In this document: piece by piece, positions 53,596 to 62,090 of the stretch
Numbering within the stretch: the first letter of the stretch is position 1
Layout: each line of letters opens with the position of its first letter
DNA from: Proteiniphilum propionicum
GTDB lineage: Bacteria; Bacteroidota; Bacteroidia; Bacteroidales; Dysgonomonadaceae
Assembly: GCF_022267555.1 (NCBI RefSeq)
Contig: NZ_CP073586.1
Location: 310,001 to 374,000 of the forward strand
DNA length: 64,000 nt
Direction: 5' to 3'
Position numbers and translations under genes: made by a program
Notes under the pieces: model-generated
What the model was told of the DNA's origin: nothing
Database searches by the model: none
What the model saw: the letters and a program-made list of their open reading frames with translations, nothing else

Positions 53596-55791
53596 ATGTC
53601 AAGATTACGATTTAAAGCGGTAGAAGCAGCATCAAAAAGAATTCCTGTAGAAGTTTCAGTTCCTGATCAGTTACCCTCCGAATATTTTGGTAAATATGTG
53701 TTCAATAGAACACAAATGTCAAAATATCTTTCAAAGGAAACTATGAATACCGTACTTGAGGCAATAGACCGCGGGACCACCCTGCATCGTGAGATCGCCG
53801 ACCATGTGGCGGCAGGCATGAAGATGTGGGCAATGGAAATGGGTGCTACACATTATACTCACTGGTTTCAACCGCTCACCGAGGGAACTGCAGAAAAGCA
53901 TGACTCGTTTATCGATTATGTGAATGGGCCGGGGGGGGGTATCATTGAACGCTTCTCCGGAAAATTGCTGGCTCAGCAGGAACCTGATGCATCTAGTTTT
54001 CCAAGTGGCGGCATACGAAATACTTTTGAAGCGAGAGGATATACAGCATGGGACCCCTCCTCCCCCGCTTTTATCATAGATGATACACTTTGCATCCCAA
54101 CCGTTTTTATCTCCTACACAGGGGAAGCACTTGACTACAAAACACCGCTGTTGAAATCACTTACTGCAGTGGATAAAGCAGCGGTTGAGGTTTGCAGGCT
54201 TTTTCACACGGATGTAAGGAAGGTGTACTCATTTCTTGGCTGGGAGCAGGAGTATTTTCTTGTTGACCAGGCACTATATGCTGCACGCCCCGATCTGAGC
54301 CTTACAGACCGTACACTTATGGGGCACGAGAGCGCCAAAAACCAGCAGCTTGAAGATCACTATTTTGGTGCCATACCCCCCAGGGTAGCCTCATTTATGC
54401 GTGAGGTGGAGTTTGAAGCATATAAATATGGCATTCCTTTGAAAACACGCCATAATGAAGTAGCGCCTAATCAATTTGAACTCGCGCCTATCTACTGTGA
54501 AACAAATCTGGCAGTAGATCAAAATCTGCTTGTGATGTCACTCATGCGACGGATTGCTGCCAGGCACCATTTTAAACTGTTACTCCACGAAAAGCCATTT
54601 GCAGGAGTAAACGGTTCAGGCAAGCACAACAACTGGTCGCTTTGTACCGATACAGGCATAGGGCTTTTCACACCCGGCAAGAGTGCCAATGAAAACCTCT
54701 TGTTTGTCACATTCCTGGTAAACACCCTTATGGCAGTACACAAACACAATGGGCTGCTTAAAGCCTCAATCATGTCGGCCAACAATGCACACAGGCTTGG
54801 AGCCAACGAAGCGCCCCCAGCTATCATATCCGTATTTCTAGGAAAGCAGATATCCGGTGTACTGGATAAGATTGAGCAAAGTTCGGAAGATGATGATATC
54901 ACCGTTGACGAATTGAAAAAGATGCAGCTTGGTGTAGCACATATTCCCGAGGTACTGATCGACAATACCGACAGAAACCGCACATCTCCCTTCGCTTTTA
55001 CCGGCAATCGCTTTGAATTCAGGGCAGTAGGTTCATCTGCTAACTGTTCATCTGCCATGATCGCTTTGAATTCAGCTGTTGCTGCCCAGTTGATCAATTT
55101 CAAAAAAGAGATTGACCGAAAAATGAAAAAAGGAATAAAGAAAGAGGAGGCTATATTCGATACTCTCCGACTTTATATCAAAGAATCCAAACCAATCCGC
55201 TTCGAAGGTAACGGTTACAGCGACGAATGGAGAGAGGAAGCCAAAAGAAGAGGGATAGACTGCGAAACAAGCGTTCCCCTTATATATGACGTGTATACCT
55301 CGAAAGAATCGGTAGAGATGTTCGAAAGCATAGGCGTACTGAACGAAAAGGAACTACATGCCCGCAACGAGGTGAAGTGGGAAACCTATACCAAAAAGGT
55401 ACAGATAGAAGCACGTGTGCTTGGCGACCTCTGCATGAACCATATCATACCTGTTGCTACCGAATACCAATCGATGTTGCTGGATAACATATATAAAATG
55501 CATGCCGTTTTCGACAAAGAGAAAGCGGACAGGCTATCAAAAGAAGACGCTGCCCTTATCGAGGAGATTGCAGACCATATATCAGCAATTAAAACCAACG
55601 TGGATGATATGGTGGACGCCCGCAAGGCGGCCAACAAGCTGGAAGAGGCCCGTGACAAGGCCCTGGCCTACCACGACACGGTAGAAGTCTTCTTCAACGT
55701 TATCCGTTATCACGTGGACAAGCTGGAACTGATAGTTGACAATCAGATGTGGACCCTGCCGAAGTACAGAGAGCTGCTGTTCATAAGCTAA
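53596..55791 (+). CDS. glnN: Glutamine synthetase type III
   Basis: A 731-residue glutamine synthetase III, the large dodecameric form of Bacteroidota and cyanobacteria, which makes glutamine from glutamate, ammonia and ATP. The catalytic beta-grasp/kinase-like core shows HNEVAPNQFELAP, the GVNGSGKHNNWSL nucleotide and metal block, FTGNRFEFRAVGSSAN and the N-terminal MKMWAMEMGATHYTHWFQP signature. No adenylylation tyrosine region of type I is present. It directly follows the nitrite-ammonifying genes, so ammonia from NrfA could be assimilated here. Monocistronic. Confidence 0.97.
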   Translation: MSRLRFKAVEAASKRIPVEVSVPDQLPSEYFGKYVFNRTQMSKYLSKETMNTVLEAIDRGTTLHREIADHVAAGMKMWAMEMGATHYTHWFQPLTEGTAEKHDSFIDYVNGPGGGIIERFSGKLLAQQEPDASSFPSGGIRNTFEARGYTAWDPSSPAFIIDDTLCIPTVFISYTGEALDYKTPLLKSLTAVDKAAVEVCRLFHTDVRKVYSFLGWEQEYFLVDQALYAARPDLSLTDRTLMGHESAKNQQLEDHYFGAIPPRVASFMREVEFEAYKYGIPLKTRHNEVAPNQFELAPIYCETNLAVDQNLLVMSLMRRIAARHHFKLLLHEKPFAGVNGSGKHNNWSLCTDTGIGLFTPGKSANENLLFVTFLVNTLMAVHKHNGLLKASIMSANNAHRLGANEAPPAIISVFLGKQISGVLDKIEQSSEDDDITVDELKKMQLGVAHIPEVLIDNTDRNRTSPFAFTGNRFEFRAVGSSANCSSAMIALNSAVAAQLINFKKEIDRKMKKGIKKEEAIFDTLRLYIKESKPIRFEGNGYSDEWREEAKRRGIDCETSVPLIYDVYTSKESVEMFESIGVLNEKELHARNEVKWETYTKKVQIEARVLGDLCMNHIIPVATEYQSMLLDNIYKMHAVFDKEKADRLSKEDAALIEEIADHISAIKTNVDDMVDARKAANKLEEARDKALAYHDTVEVFFNVIRYHVDKLELIVDNQMWTLPKYRELLFIS

Positions 55792-55884
55792 CAGTCTCCA
55801 GCGATTTTGCAAAACATCAGCTCTGCAAACCTGAAACAAGGTTATGTTATCTGCTGAAAGGCCTCTGCCGGCAGGGTAAGAGTT

Positions 55885-56967
55885 TTAAATATATTTGTCT
55901 CCGTAACGGAATTTCACATCTGTCACGAAATGTTTGATGCGCTGCTCTTCGCTTTTTTTGCATATAAGCAGCACATTATCCGACTCAGCCACTATATAAT
56001 CGTCAAGTCCCTGTATCACTACCAGTTTATCCTCACTCATAGCAACAATGTTACCGGTACTTTCTATATAAAACGTTTTACAATGCAGGTTGGCATTATT
56101 GTTCTCGTCGCGGGCAGATATATCGTGTAACGCCCCCCACGTACCCAGATCACTCCATCCAAAATTGGAGATGTTTACATACACGTTGTCTGCTTTTTCC
56201 AGGACTCCGTAATCGATTGAAATATTGGGGCAGAAGGGGAAACTGGCATCAATAAACTCTTTTTCTGCAGGTGTATTAAACAGCTCTCTGCCTTCACTGA
56301 ATTTCTGAATTATATCAGGAAGGTATTTACCAAATGCATCTAAAATAGTGTTCACATTCCAGAGAAATATGCCCGAGTTCCATACAAATTCTCCACTGTC
56401 GACAAACTTCTTAGCAATTTCAAAATTTGGTTTTTCGGTAAACGCTTTCACTTTGTGTATGCCACCCATCTCTTTCTCATTAACCTGAATATAACCATAA
56501 CCTGTTTCAGGACGGCTAGGTGTTATACCCAGTGTCAGCAGATATGGATTTTCAGCCACAAAATTAAGGCCGTTTTTCATATCAGCTACAAACTCATCCT
56601 CCTTCATTATCAGATGATCTGATGGTGCTACAATTATATTTGCTTCAGGATCCACCGACCTGATCCTGAATGAAGCGTAGGCAATAGCAGGTGCAGTATT
56701 TCGTCTTATAGGCTCCAGCAGAATTTGATTCTCTTTCAACTCCGGGAGTTGTTTTTTTGTCATCTCTGCATATGCATCATTTGTAACGACAAAAATATTC
56801 TCAGCTGGAACAATCTTTTTAAACCTGTCGAAAGTGGTTTGCAGCAGAGATCTGCCTGTTCCAAAAAAATCAAGAAATTGTTTGGGTTTACCTTCCTTGC
56901 TAAAAGGCCAAAAGCGGCTACCCACTCCACCGCTCATAATAACACAATAATTATGATTGTTTCTCAT
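55885..56967 (-). CDS. manC: Mannose-1-phosphate guanylyltransferase
   Basis: A 360-residue nucleotidyltransferase forming GDP-mannose from mannose 1-phosphate and GTP, for O-antigen, capsule or glycoprotein sugars. The N-terminal pyrophosphorylase loop is VIMSGGVGSRFWPFSKEGKPKQF (positions 8-30), with ...PSDHLI, TLGITPSRPETGYGYI and FTEKP in order. It is the short form lacking the C-terminal isomerase domain. The start at 56967 (MRNNHNYC) is preferred; an ATG four codons upstream is possible. It converges on glnN with a 93-base gap. Confidence 0.93.
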   Translation of the reverse strand: MRNNHNYCVIMSGGVGSRFWPFSKEGKPKQFLDFFGTGRSLLQTTFDRFKKIVPAENIFVVTNDAYAEMTKKQLPELKENQILLEPIRRNTAPAIAYASFRIRSVDPEANIIVAPSDHLIMKEDEFVADMKNGLNFVAENPYLLTLGITPSRPETGYGYIQVNEKEMGGIHKVKAFTEKPNFEIAKKFVDSGEFVWNSGIFLWNVNTILDAFGKYLPDIIQKFSEGRELFNTPAEKEFIDASFPFCPNISIDYGVLEKADNVYVNISNFGWSDLGTWGALHDISARDENNNANLHCKTFYIESTGNIVAMSEDKLVVIQGLDDYIVAESDNVLLICKKSEEQRIKHFVTDVKFRYGDKYI

Positions 56968-57166
56968 TTCTAAGATCATATATATTTAATAAAATGAAAT
57001 TCATACTGATTTACCCCTGCTATTTTACGGGTTAGATGCTAAATAAATAACACCATTTAGTTACAGTTTGTTTATGGTTTTCTCTATTTTACCTTAAAGA
57101 TACAAAACAAAAATGGAAAACATCGCAACGAAGTCCGGCAAATGAATAAAAAGTGGGAAAACTTTT

Positions 57167-57196
57167 TTTGTAATCTCAAAAATATGTGTACTTTTG
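57167..57196 (+). promoter_or_regulatory. Promoter of tRNA-Leu
   Basis: TTTG (57167-57170), 18-base spacer, TACTTTTG (57189-57196). Spacer (ATCTCAAAAAT) and downstream GCACTC match the tRNA-Phe promoter. Confidence 0.7.
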
Positions 57197-57214
57197 CACT
57201 CTCTTTAATCTGAT

Positions 57215-57298
57215 GCCCAGATGGCGGAATTGGTAGACGCGCTGGTCTCAAACACCAGTGGATTCACTTCCATGCCGGTTCGATCCCGGCTCTGGGCA
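57215..57298 (+). tRNA. tRNA-Leu (anticodon CAA)
   Basis: An 84-base class II tRNA: acceptor GCCCAGA with TCTGGGC plus discriminator A, anticodon stem CTGGT/ACCAG around CTCAAAC (anticodon CAA), a long variable arm, and a T arm with GGTTCGATCCC. The degraded element starts immediately downstream, so its 3' end was probably used as an integration site. Confidence 0.96.
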
Positions 57299-57310
57299 CT
57301 CGAAAAGACA

Positions 57311-57346
57311 AATCCTAATTGACGGATAATCAATTAGGATTTTTTG
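57311..57346 (+). terminator. Terminator after tRNA-Leu
   Basis: AATCCTAATTGA (57311-57322) pairs with TCAATTAGGATT (57330-57341) and is followed by T5. Confidence 0.85.
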
Positions 57347-57408
57347 CTTTTAGATTTGTTCCCAAATTGTTCCCGAATAGAGATTATCCCACATTTTCCC
57401 CACGAGAG

Positions 57409-58087
57409 TCATTTTTGAGAGTCTTCTGTTGTATCCACAATTTCCCAGCCCGCATCCCTGAAATGGTTAATATCATCGCAAACATTTTCTTTTAAACAGG
57501 CAAAACATAGCAAATGGGTTGGTCTGGAAAAACCCACATACATCATTTTCACCACTTCTTTAGTTCTTTTATACTCTCCACCATTATATTCGTGTTCTTG
57601 CTTGAATAGCGGGTTGTTTAAAATCCGTTTACCTCCTTTGGCTTTTACTTTTAACTTCTCAGTTTCATATTTATAAAAAGAAGTCTCAACATACATTGTT
57701 GCACAGTGAGTTTGTCCTTTTGATGAATGAACAGTCCCAATATCAATATTTATATGATTAGATGGGGCTAGTTCTGAATTTTCTTTAGTCGATACAATTA
57801 AGGGCTCGAACTCCTCTCCTAAAAAATTTTGTTTCTGTAGTCAAAGCCAAATTAAACCAAACCTTAAAGTTGTTTCCAATAAATTGTTTAATGGCAGTGT
57901 ATATTTCAGAGTAGTTTCTTTTTGTTGATAAAGAGTAGCTCCAGATATATAGGTCTTGCTTAAAGGAGTTGTAGTCTACTGGATTTGACTTAATTCTGTT
58001 AATCATATCTTTGTAAAACGATGGCGATGCTTTGAACCATTGGAACATAAAAACGATTAGGGGATCGACTCCTAACCGTTTTTGACC
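57409..58087 (-). pseudogene. UvrD-type helicase, C-terminal remnant with frameshift
   Basis: The minus strand encodes the last part of a superfamily 1 helicase in two frames. The frame ending at 57409 contains GTVHSSKGQTHCAT (motif V of UvrD/Rep proteins) and MMYVGFSRPTHLLCF (motif VI), which are the family's key C-terminal motifs. Upstream, a second frame (about 58087-57785) covers FQWFKASPSFYKDMI and VWFNLALTTETK. It runs into a stop at 57785, while the coding signal continues in the other frame from about 57830, at an A/T homopolymer. The 5' half with the ATP-binding site is absent. Neither frame can make an active helicase. A/T-rich and flanked by remnants, so probably mobile-element cargo. 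Confidence 0.75.
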
Positions 58088-58243
58088 AACTAAAACTCAG
58101 GTCTCAGCATTACCCATTAGAAAAAAGGTGCCCAATTAACTATAAAAATAAAACCTGACACAGTTTAATTAACACATCCTTATTTTTCAAAATTCTATTA
58201 TTCTCTTAGAATTCAATTTATTCATATAGTCATTTTATCAGAT

Positions 58244-58627
58244 TTAAAACTTTATCATATCTGCTAACTGCAAAAAGTAATCATTCGACCAGATTTCCAA
58301 CTCGTCCGAATTTTTAATAAATGGCAATACATCACGTTTAACCATTTTGATATCAGTAGTTGTTATCCGTTCTTTTAATTTGTCCAAGAATTGTTCTTTG
58401 CTCATCTCAATATAATCAAATTGTTTAATTCGCTCCTGCAAGTGATTAAAATTTAGTTTTACTCCATTTCTAACGTACCATTCAAAATCGTACCAATCAC
58501 GCCCTTTTACCCTTTGTTTCCATTTACGGAACACCATAGCGTGCATTTTCCTTGCATATAAATCCGGTAATACAAAACAACGCGTCATAAATGAGTAAGG
58601 GAGCAACAAGGGAAAAATCCATATCAA
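58244..58627 (-). pseudogene. AbiEii/AbiGii toxin nucleotidyltransferase, C-terminal fragment
   Basis: A 127-codon frame matching only the C-terminal part of AbiEii-type type IV toxins: LPDLYARKMHAMVFRKWKQR, then VKGRDWYDFEWYVRNGV and a long helical tail. The N-terminal nucleotidyltransferase domain with the GSxxxxD-type active site is missing, so it cannot be toxic by the known mechanism. Translation would need a TTG start. It overlaps the truncated antitoxin frame at 58524-58627, the mark of an internal deletion that fused the two genes out of frame. Confidence 0.8.
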
Positions 58628-59209
58628 ACCGGATATTCTCTTCTAAATAAGTTTGAAGCAATTTTATGGAACGAAGTTGCAGTTTTGGGGTATAAGCAAT
58701 TTGGTCGCATAACGCCTTTTCGGGCGAGGAAATCAGAAAAGCGTAATCATCTTGAACGACTGGCGAAATTCCAATAGGGTAATAATTCGCAGGACATGAT
58801 ATGTAACTAAACAGACCGAATTGGTTTTTAAAACTCCGGCTTCTCTTTAAGGTCATCGAGACCGTATTAAATACTCTTTCGGGTATTAATCCATAAAACC
58901 GTAACGCACTTTCCATTGATACATACGAAGGGCCATAGAGATGGTTGGCAATCAGCTCAGTAGATATGAGTTTTTTTGAGACTTGAGGAGAAACAATATA
59001 CATTCCTCTCTTTAGTCGAATAATAGTACCCTGTTTTTCTAAATCGGAAATTTTATCGTTTAATGATTTATGAGCAGGATAAATACTTCGTAATGAGGTG
59101 TAATCTATCGGAATAATACCAAAATCGAGTAGGGAATTCTTAGAGTAATTATTTTTTACTTCGCTAATATAGCCATTATCTGCATAGTTAATCGACTTTT
59201 TCTCGATTT
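58600..59209 (-). pseudogene. AbiEi-type antitoxin, truncated
   Basis: An open frame of about 200 codons with AbiEi-type antitoxin features: an N-terminal winged helix (SLNDKISDLEKQGTIIRLKRGMYIV), then SYVSMESALRFYGLIPE, TLKRSRSF, and SSPEKALCDQIAYTP. It has no good start: a TAG lies at the upstream end near 59210 and the first ATG (59003) falls inside the winged helix. At the other end the sequence switches after YLEENIRFDMD into the toxin's C-terminal region in the wrong frame (to 58524). It thus lost its own C-terminus and normal partner. The whole AbiE module is non-functional as read. Confidence 0.75.
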
Positions 59210-59234
59210 TCTATGTAAAAAGTTACATTTATTG

Positions 59235-59357
59235 TTAATCAAGGTATTTTACCAGTTCTTTTTTCATGTCTTCATCAATCTGTCTGTAACGATTAAAAGC
59301 CTTGCTGCCTTCTTTGTGTCCGCTTAATGCACCTACTAAATTGGGATCTTTAACTTG
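59235..59357 (-). pseudogene. Tyrosine recombinase/integrase, C-terminal fragment
   Basis: Only the last 40 codons remain, translated as ...PNLVGALSGHKEGSKAF, then NRYRQIDEDMKKELVKYLD and a stop. The GH...RY spacing holds the box II His/Tyr region of tyrosine recombinases, and the nucleophile is probably the Tyr of NRYRQI. Everything upstream is cut off at the insertion-sequence end starting at 59358. The remnant supports past integration of a mobile element next to tRNA-Leu. Confidence 0.78.
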
Positions 59358-59405
59358 TGAACTGCACCCCAAAAGTTGGACACAAAACTTTTGGGGTGCA
59401 GTTCA
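59358..59405. mobile_element. Insertion-sequence end(s): perfect 20-bp inverted repeat
   Basis: TGAACTGCACCCCAAAAGTT (59358-59377) is followed after 8 bases by its exact inverted copy (59386-59405). The sequence looks like the terminal repeat of an IS3-like element. Either the whole interior was deleted, leaving two tips, or this is one IS end with its own subterminal hairpin. A short frame to the right (ATG at 59408, MEALIFKFLFHPEEL) may be the start of a transposase, cut near 59480. Confidence 0.65.
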
Positions 59406-59480
59406 ATATGGAGGCTTTAATTTTCAAATTCCTCTTCCACCCAGAGGAGTTAAAGAGTTATCTATTTCAACTGTTTCCTC

Positions 59481-62084
59481 TTAATGTTTTAATACATCAA
59501 ACCAATCCTGTGCCGAAGGGCAACATTGAAATTGATGCCCGCGCAACCAGTCACCCTGAATGTTATAAGTTATTGGTTTTCCACGTTTACAATCCAGTAC
59601 TACCCGGTGTTCCTCCGGTTGGTTATCGAAACGCAGGAACCGTTCCGGTGGAAACATGATTCCCATGCCTATCCAGCCGATCTCCGGATCCTGGAATCCC
59701 CACGAACCGATAATGCCGGCATCTTTGTCGGAAAAGAACGTCTCGTCCGGTAACCTAACCAAACCTATGCCCAATTCGATTTTATCGCCTGGAGCGCCGC
59801 CATCCACCGTCGCTACCACCGATGAATAAAGATCCCCGGCGCCGATTGAAGGACGCAGCCGTACTGTGTAGGGGGCGTTTTCAGGGCCGACCCCTTCCGC
59901 CACGAATTCAAGGATGACCCTATGGTGTGTTTCCTCCACCAACCGGCCGCTAAAAATGGGGGCTCCCTTGCCCGTTTCGTTGCGGACCGGATAGGGCACG
60001 CCATTCACATAGAGGATGACCCCTCCGCATCCCGCCGTTTTCCCCACGTGCAGGATATCCATTCCCCAACCGTTCTGGTCGATATGGTAACTCTTGCCCT
60101 CGGCTATTTTTGGCATGATCAGCGTGTCAATCCACTGCCGTTTACCGAAGAGGTCGAAATGACCCAAGTAAAAGCGGAAGGCCGCTTTTTCCGATTCCCA
60201 TCCCCAGTTGGGAGGAAGCCATTGGTTGTTCCAGGCCACGCGCGGCCTGTCCTCTTCCCTGCGCAACCGTGCCGTCCATGCATGATAATCTTCTTCCGGT
60301 CTGCCCGTTTTGAAATGTTTCGCGACGGTTTTGACCATAGCTTGTGTGTCGCCTTTACTGCGGGCTGCGTTGAATTTTCTCCAGAAGGAATTGTTTTTGT
60401 ATCCCGATTTTTTCAGCCGGTCGATCTGCCGGTCCTGCACCAGCGTAAGGTAGTACAATATGGATTGGTCGCTGTTGATAAGGCGACGTGCAATATCGTC
60501 CGGAATATTTTTACCCTGCATGCGATTTGCAAGCAAATCCCACACCGCGTCTTCTTCCATTTCCTCCTTCGTGGATCGGAGTGCTGTAGTAAGAGCCATT
60601 ACCAGATTGTATGTATGTTCCGGTTCGGTTTTAAAAATGGGCGCCAATGTCTCGTTTAACTCCTTGAATGTCCAGCCCACCGGTTTTACGTCCGACACAT
60701 CTATGGGGAAGGAGTCATCCGTTATGCCGTCGCCATCCGTGTCAATATCCACCCTGTCCATGATGCCGTCCTTGTCTGTATCCACCCAGAGGTACGCCAT
60801 GTCTGTTTTTGTGTCGAAGTCGTAATCCACCTTGATCCAGCTCCTGTTGCTGTTTTTAATATGGACGCGATGGTCGGCGGGATTGAAATAAAACTCGTTG
60901 GGTCCAGAGGGCTTAAGCACCAGTTCATAGCGTTTGTTATAAGGTCCGCAATCCGGAGCGCCGATTCGCGGCATATAGTATCCTGAATCGGTGGATGCGG
61001 CATTGATCACTCCTTCCCAGCGTTCAATGGTATCTTTCGGATCATTGAATGCGATATTCAGGTTATTCTCATTCCAGGTCATCAACACACGTTCCCAAGT
61101 AACTGTTTGCAAGTAATTGCGTGCAGTAGAGCGTTTCAACACCGGACCGGTAGGGATACCCCGGATCATAAAATGTTCCGTTTGCTCTTCCGGTAAATAC
61201 ATGATGAAATCGCTCTCCCGATCCTTCTCTTGTGTCCATCCTTTTGCACATGCCGAAACGGACACATCGAAATCTCTTTGCTTTCCCGCTATCGGGTTCA
61301 CATTAAAGCTCCACCGGAGTGACTTCACCAACTCTTCTTTTCCTTCTACGCGAATTACCTCTTCACTGATGCCGTCGTTATCGAAATCGTAAAAAAGGAA
61401 CGGGTTCTCAAAATGAGGGATCCATTTGTCTTGTTCAGGATTCAGGTAATAAGCGACAAAACTTTCATTTCCTCCAAAATGTGAGTGGTTCTGGCAAGGA
61501 ATCTGATAATAGACATAATCCATATCGTAATCCAACAGGTTATCGTCCCCATCGTCGGTTGAGACAAGCACCCGCAATCCATCAAAAGGAACCCGCCAGC
61601 CTTTCTTACCGTAAGTGAACCATTCCATCACGTCGAGATCCCCGTCTCCGTCGAAATCGCGATAGCTGATCACGGCATCGACCAATCCGTCGGCATGCCA
61701 GTCGGCGATCCAGAGATCTCCATACTTTTCGGGCTCCTTGCCCATCTCCAGATTACCATTCTCGTCAATCACTTTGACCAGTATCGGTTTTTTTGCTTCC
61801 GTATGGCGCGGTTCGATATCGATAAACCACACCTCCTCCGGCTTGCCGTCACCGTCCCTGTCCACATAGTGGCGCTTACCCGGGGTATCATTTTTTACTT
61901 TTTCAACCATAGCAGGATCCAGTCTGACGGCATCGCCGAAAATCTGCTCAAAAGCGTTTTGCTTCGCCATCTTTTCCGTGTCCTGTGCATGTACGGTTGT
62001 GGTGTGAAGGCAGCAAATGGAAATCATCCAAAGAAAAGCCATACCGAGCCGCAACCGATTTTTGTTCAATAAATTTTGTACCAT
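59481..62084 (-). CDS. Secreted DUF4861 protein with FG-GAP/EF-hand-like repeats
   Basis: An 867-residue exported protein (signal about 1-33, VHA|QD). The first half carries Ca-binding-type Asp repeats (DRDGDGKPEEV, DFDGDGDLDVM, DFDNDGISEEV, DTDKDGIMDRVDIDTDGDG), like FG-GAP or thrombospondin type 3 loops. The last 250 residues (FRFYLGHFDLFGKR, SYHIDQNGWGMDILHVGKT, GGVILYVNGVPYPVRN) match DUF4861, a family found in pectin and other acidic-glycan utilisation loci; its activity is not established. The region is clearly richer in G+C than the core genes. It is followed on the same strand's upstream side by the phosphatase and acyltransferase genes, forming one transcription unit that ends at the IS remnant. 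Confidence 0.75.
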   Translation of the reverse strand: MVQNLLNKNRLRLGMAFLWMISICCLHTTTVHAQDTEKMAKQNAFEQIFGDAVRLDPAMVEKVKNDTPGKRHYVDRDGDGKPEEVWFIDIEPRHTEAKKPILVKVIDENGNLEMGKEPEKYGDLWIADWHADGLVDAVISYRDFDGDGDLDVMEWFTYGKKGWRVPFDGLRVLVSTDDGDDNLLDYDMDYVYYQIPCQNHSHFGGNESFVAYYLNPEQDKWIPHFENPFLFYDFDNDGISEEVIRVEGKEELVKSLRWSFNVNPIAGKQRDFDVSVSACAKGWTQEKDRESDFIMYLPEEQTEHFMIRGIPTGPVLKRSTARNYLQTVTWERVLMTWNENNLNIAFNDPKDTIERWEGVINAASTDSGYYMPRIGAPDCGPYNKRYELVLKPSGPNEFYFNPADHRVHIKNSNRSWIKVDYDFDTKTDMAYLWVDTDKDGIMDRVDIDTDGDGITDDSFPIDVSDVKPVGWTFKELNETLAPIFKTEPEHTYNLVMALTTALRSTKEEMEEDAVWDLLANRMQGKNIPDDIARRLINSDQSILYYLTLVQDRQIDRLKKSGYKNNSFWRKFNAARSKGDTQAMVKTVAKHFKTGRPEEDYHAWTARLRREEDRPRVAWNNQWLPPNWGWESEKAAFRFYLGHFDLFGKRQWIDTLIMPKIAEGKSYHIDQNGWGMDILHVGKTAGCGGVILYVNGVPYPVRNETGKGAPIFSGRLVEETHHRVILEFVAEGVGPENAPYTVRLRPSIGAGDLYSSVVATVDGGAPGDKIELGIGLVRLPDETFFSDKDAGIIGSWGFQDPEIGWIGMGIMFPPERFLRFDNQPEEHRVVLDCKRGKPITYNIQGDWLRGHQFQCCPSAQDWFDVLKH

Positions 62085-62090
62085 AAATTT

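Noticed and set aside
54519-55103. 194-codon minus-strand frame inside glnN
   Set aside because: Antisense shadow of the catalytic core of glutamine synthetase III.
57299-59405. Direct repeat of the tRNA-Leu 3' end as a right attachment site
   Set aside because: No second copy of the T-arm/acceptor sequence was seen in the window, so attL/attR cannot be marked.
59922-60659. 245-codon plus-strand frame opposite the DUF4861 gene
   Set aside because: High G+C lowers stop frequency on the other strand; the frame lacks a recognisable fold while the minus strand has signal peptide, repeats and DUF4861.
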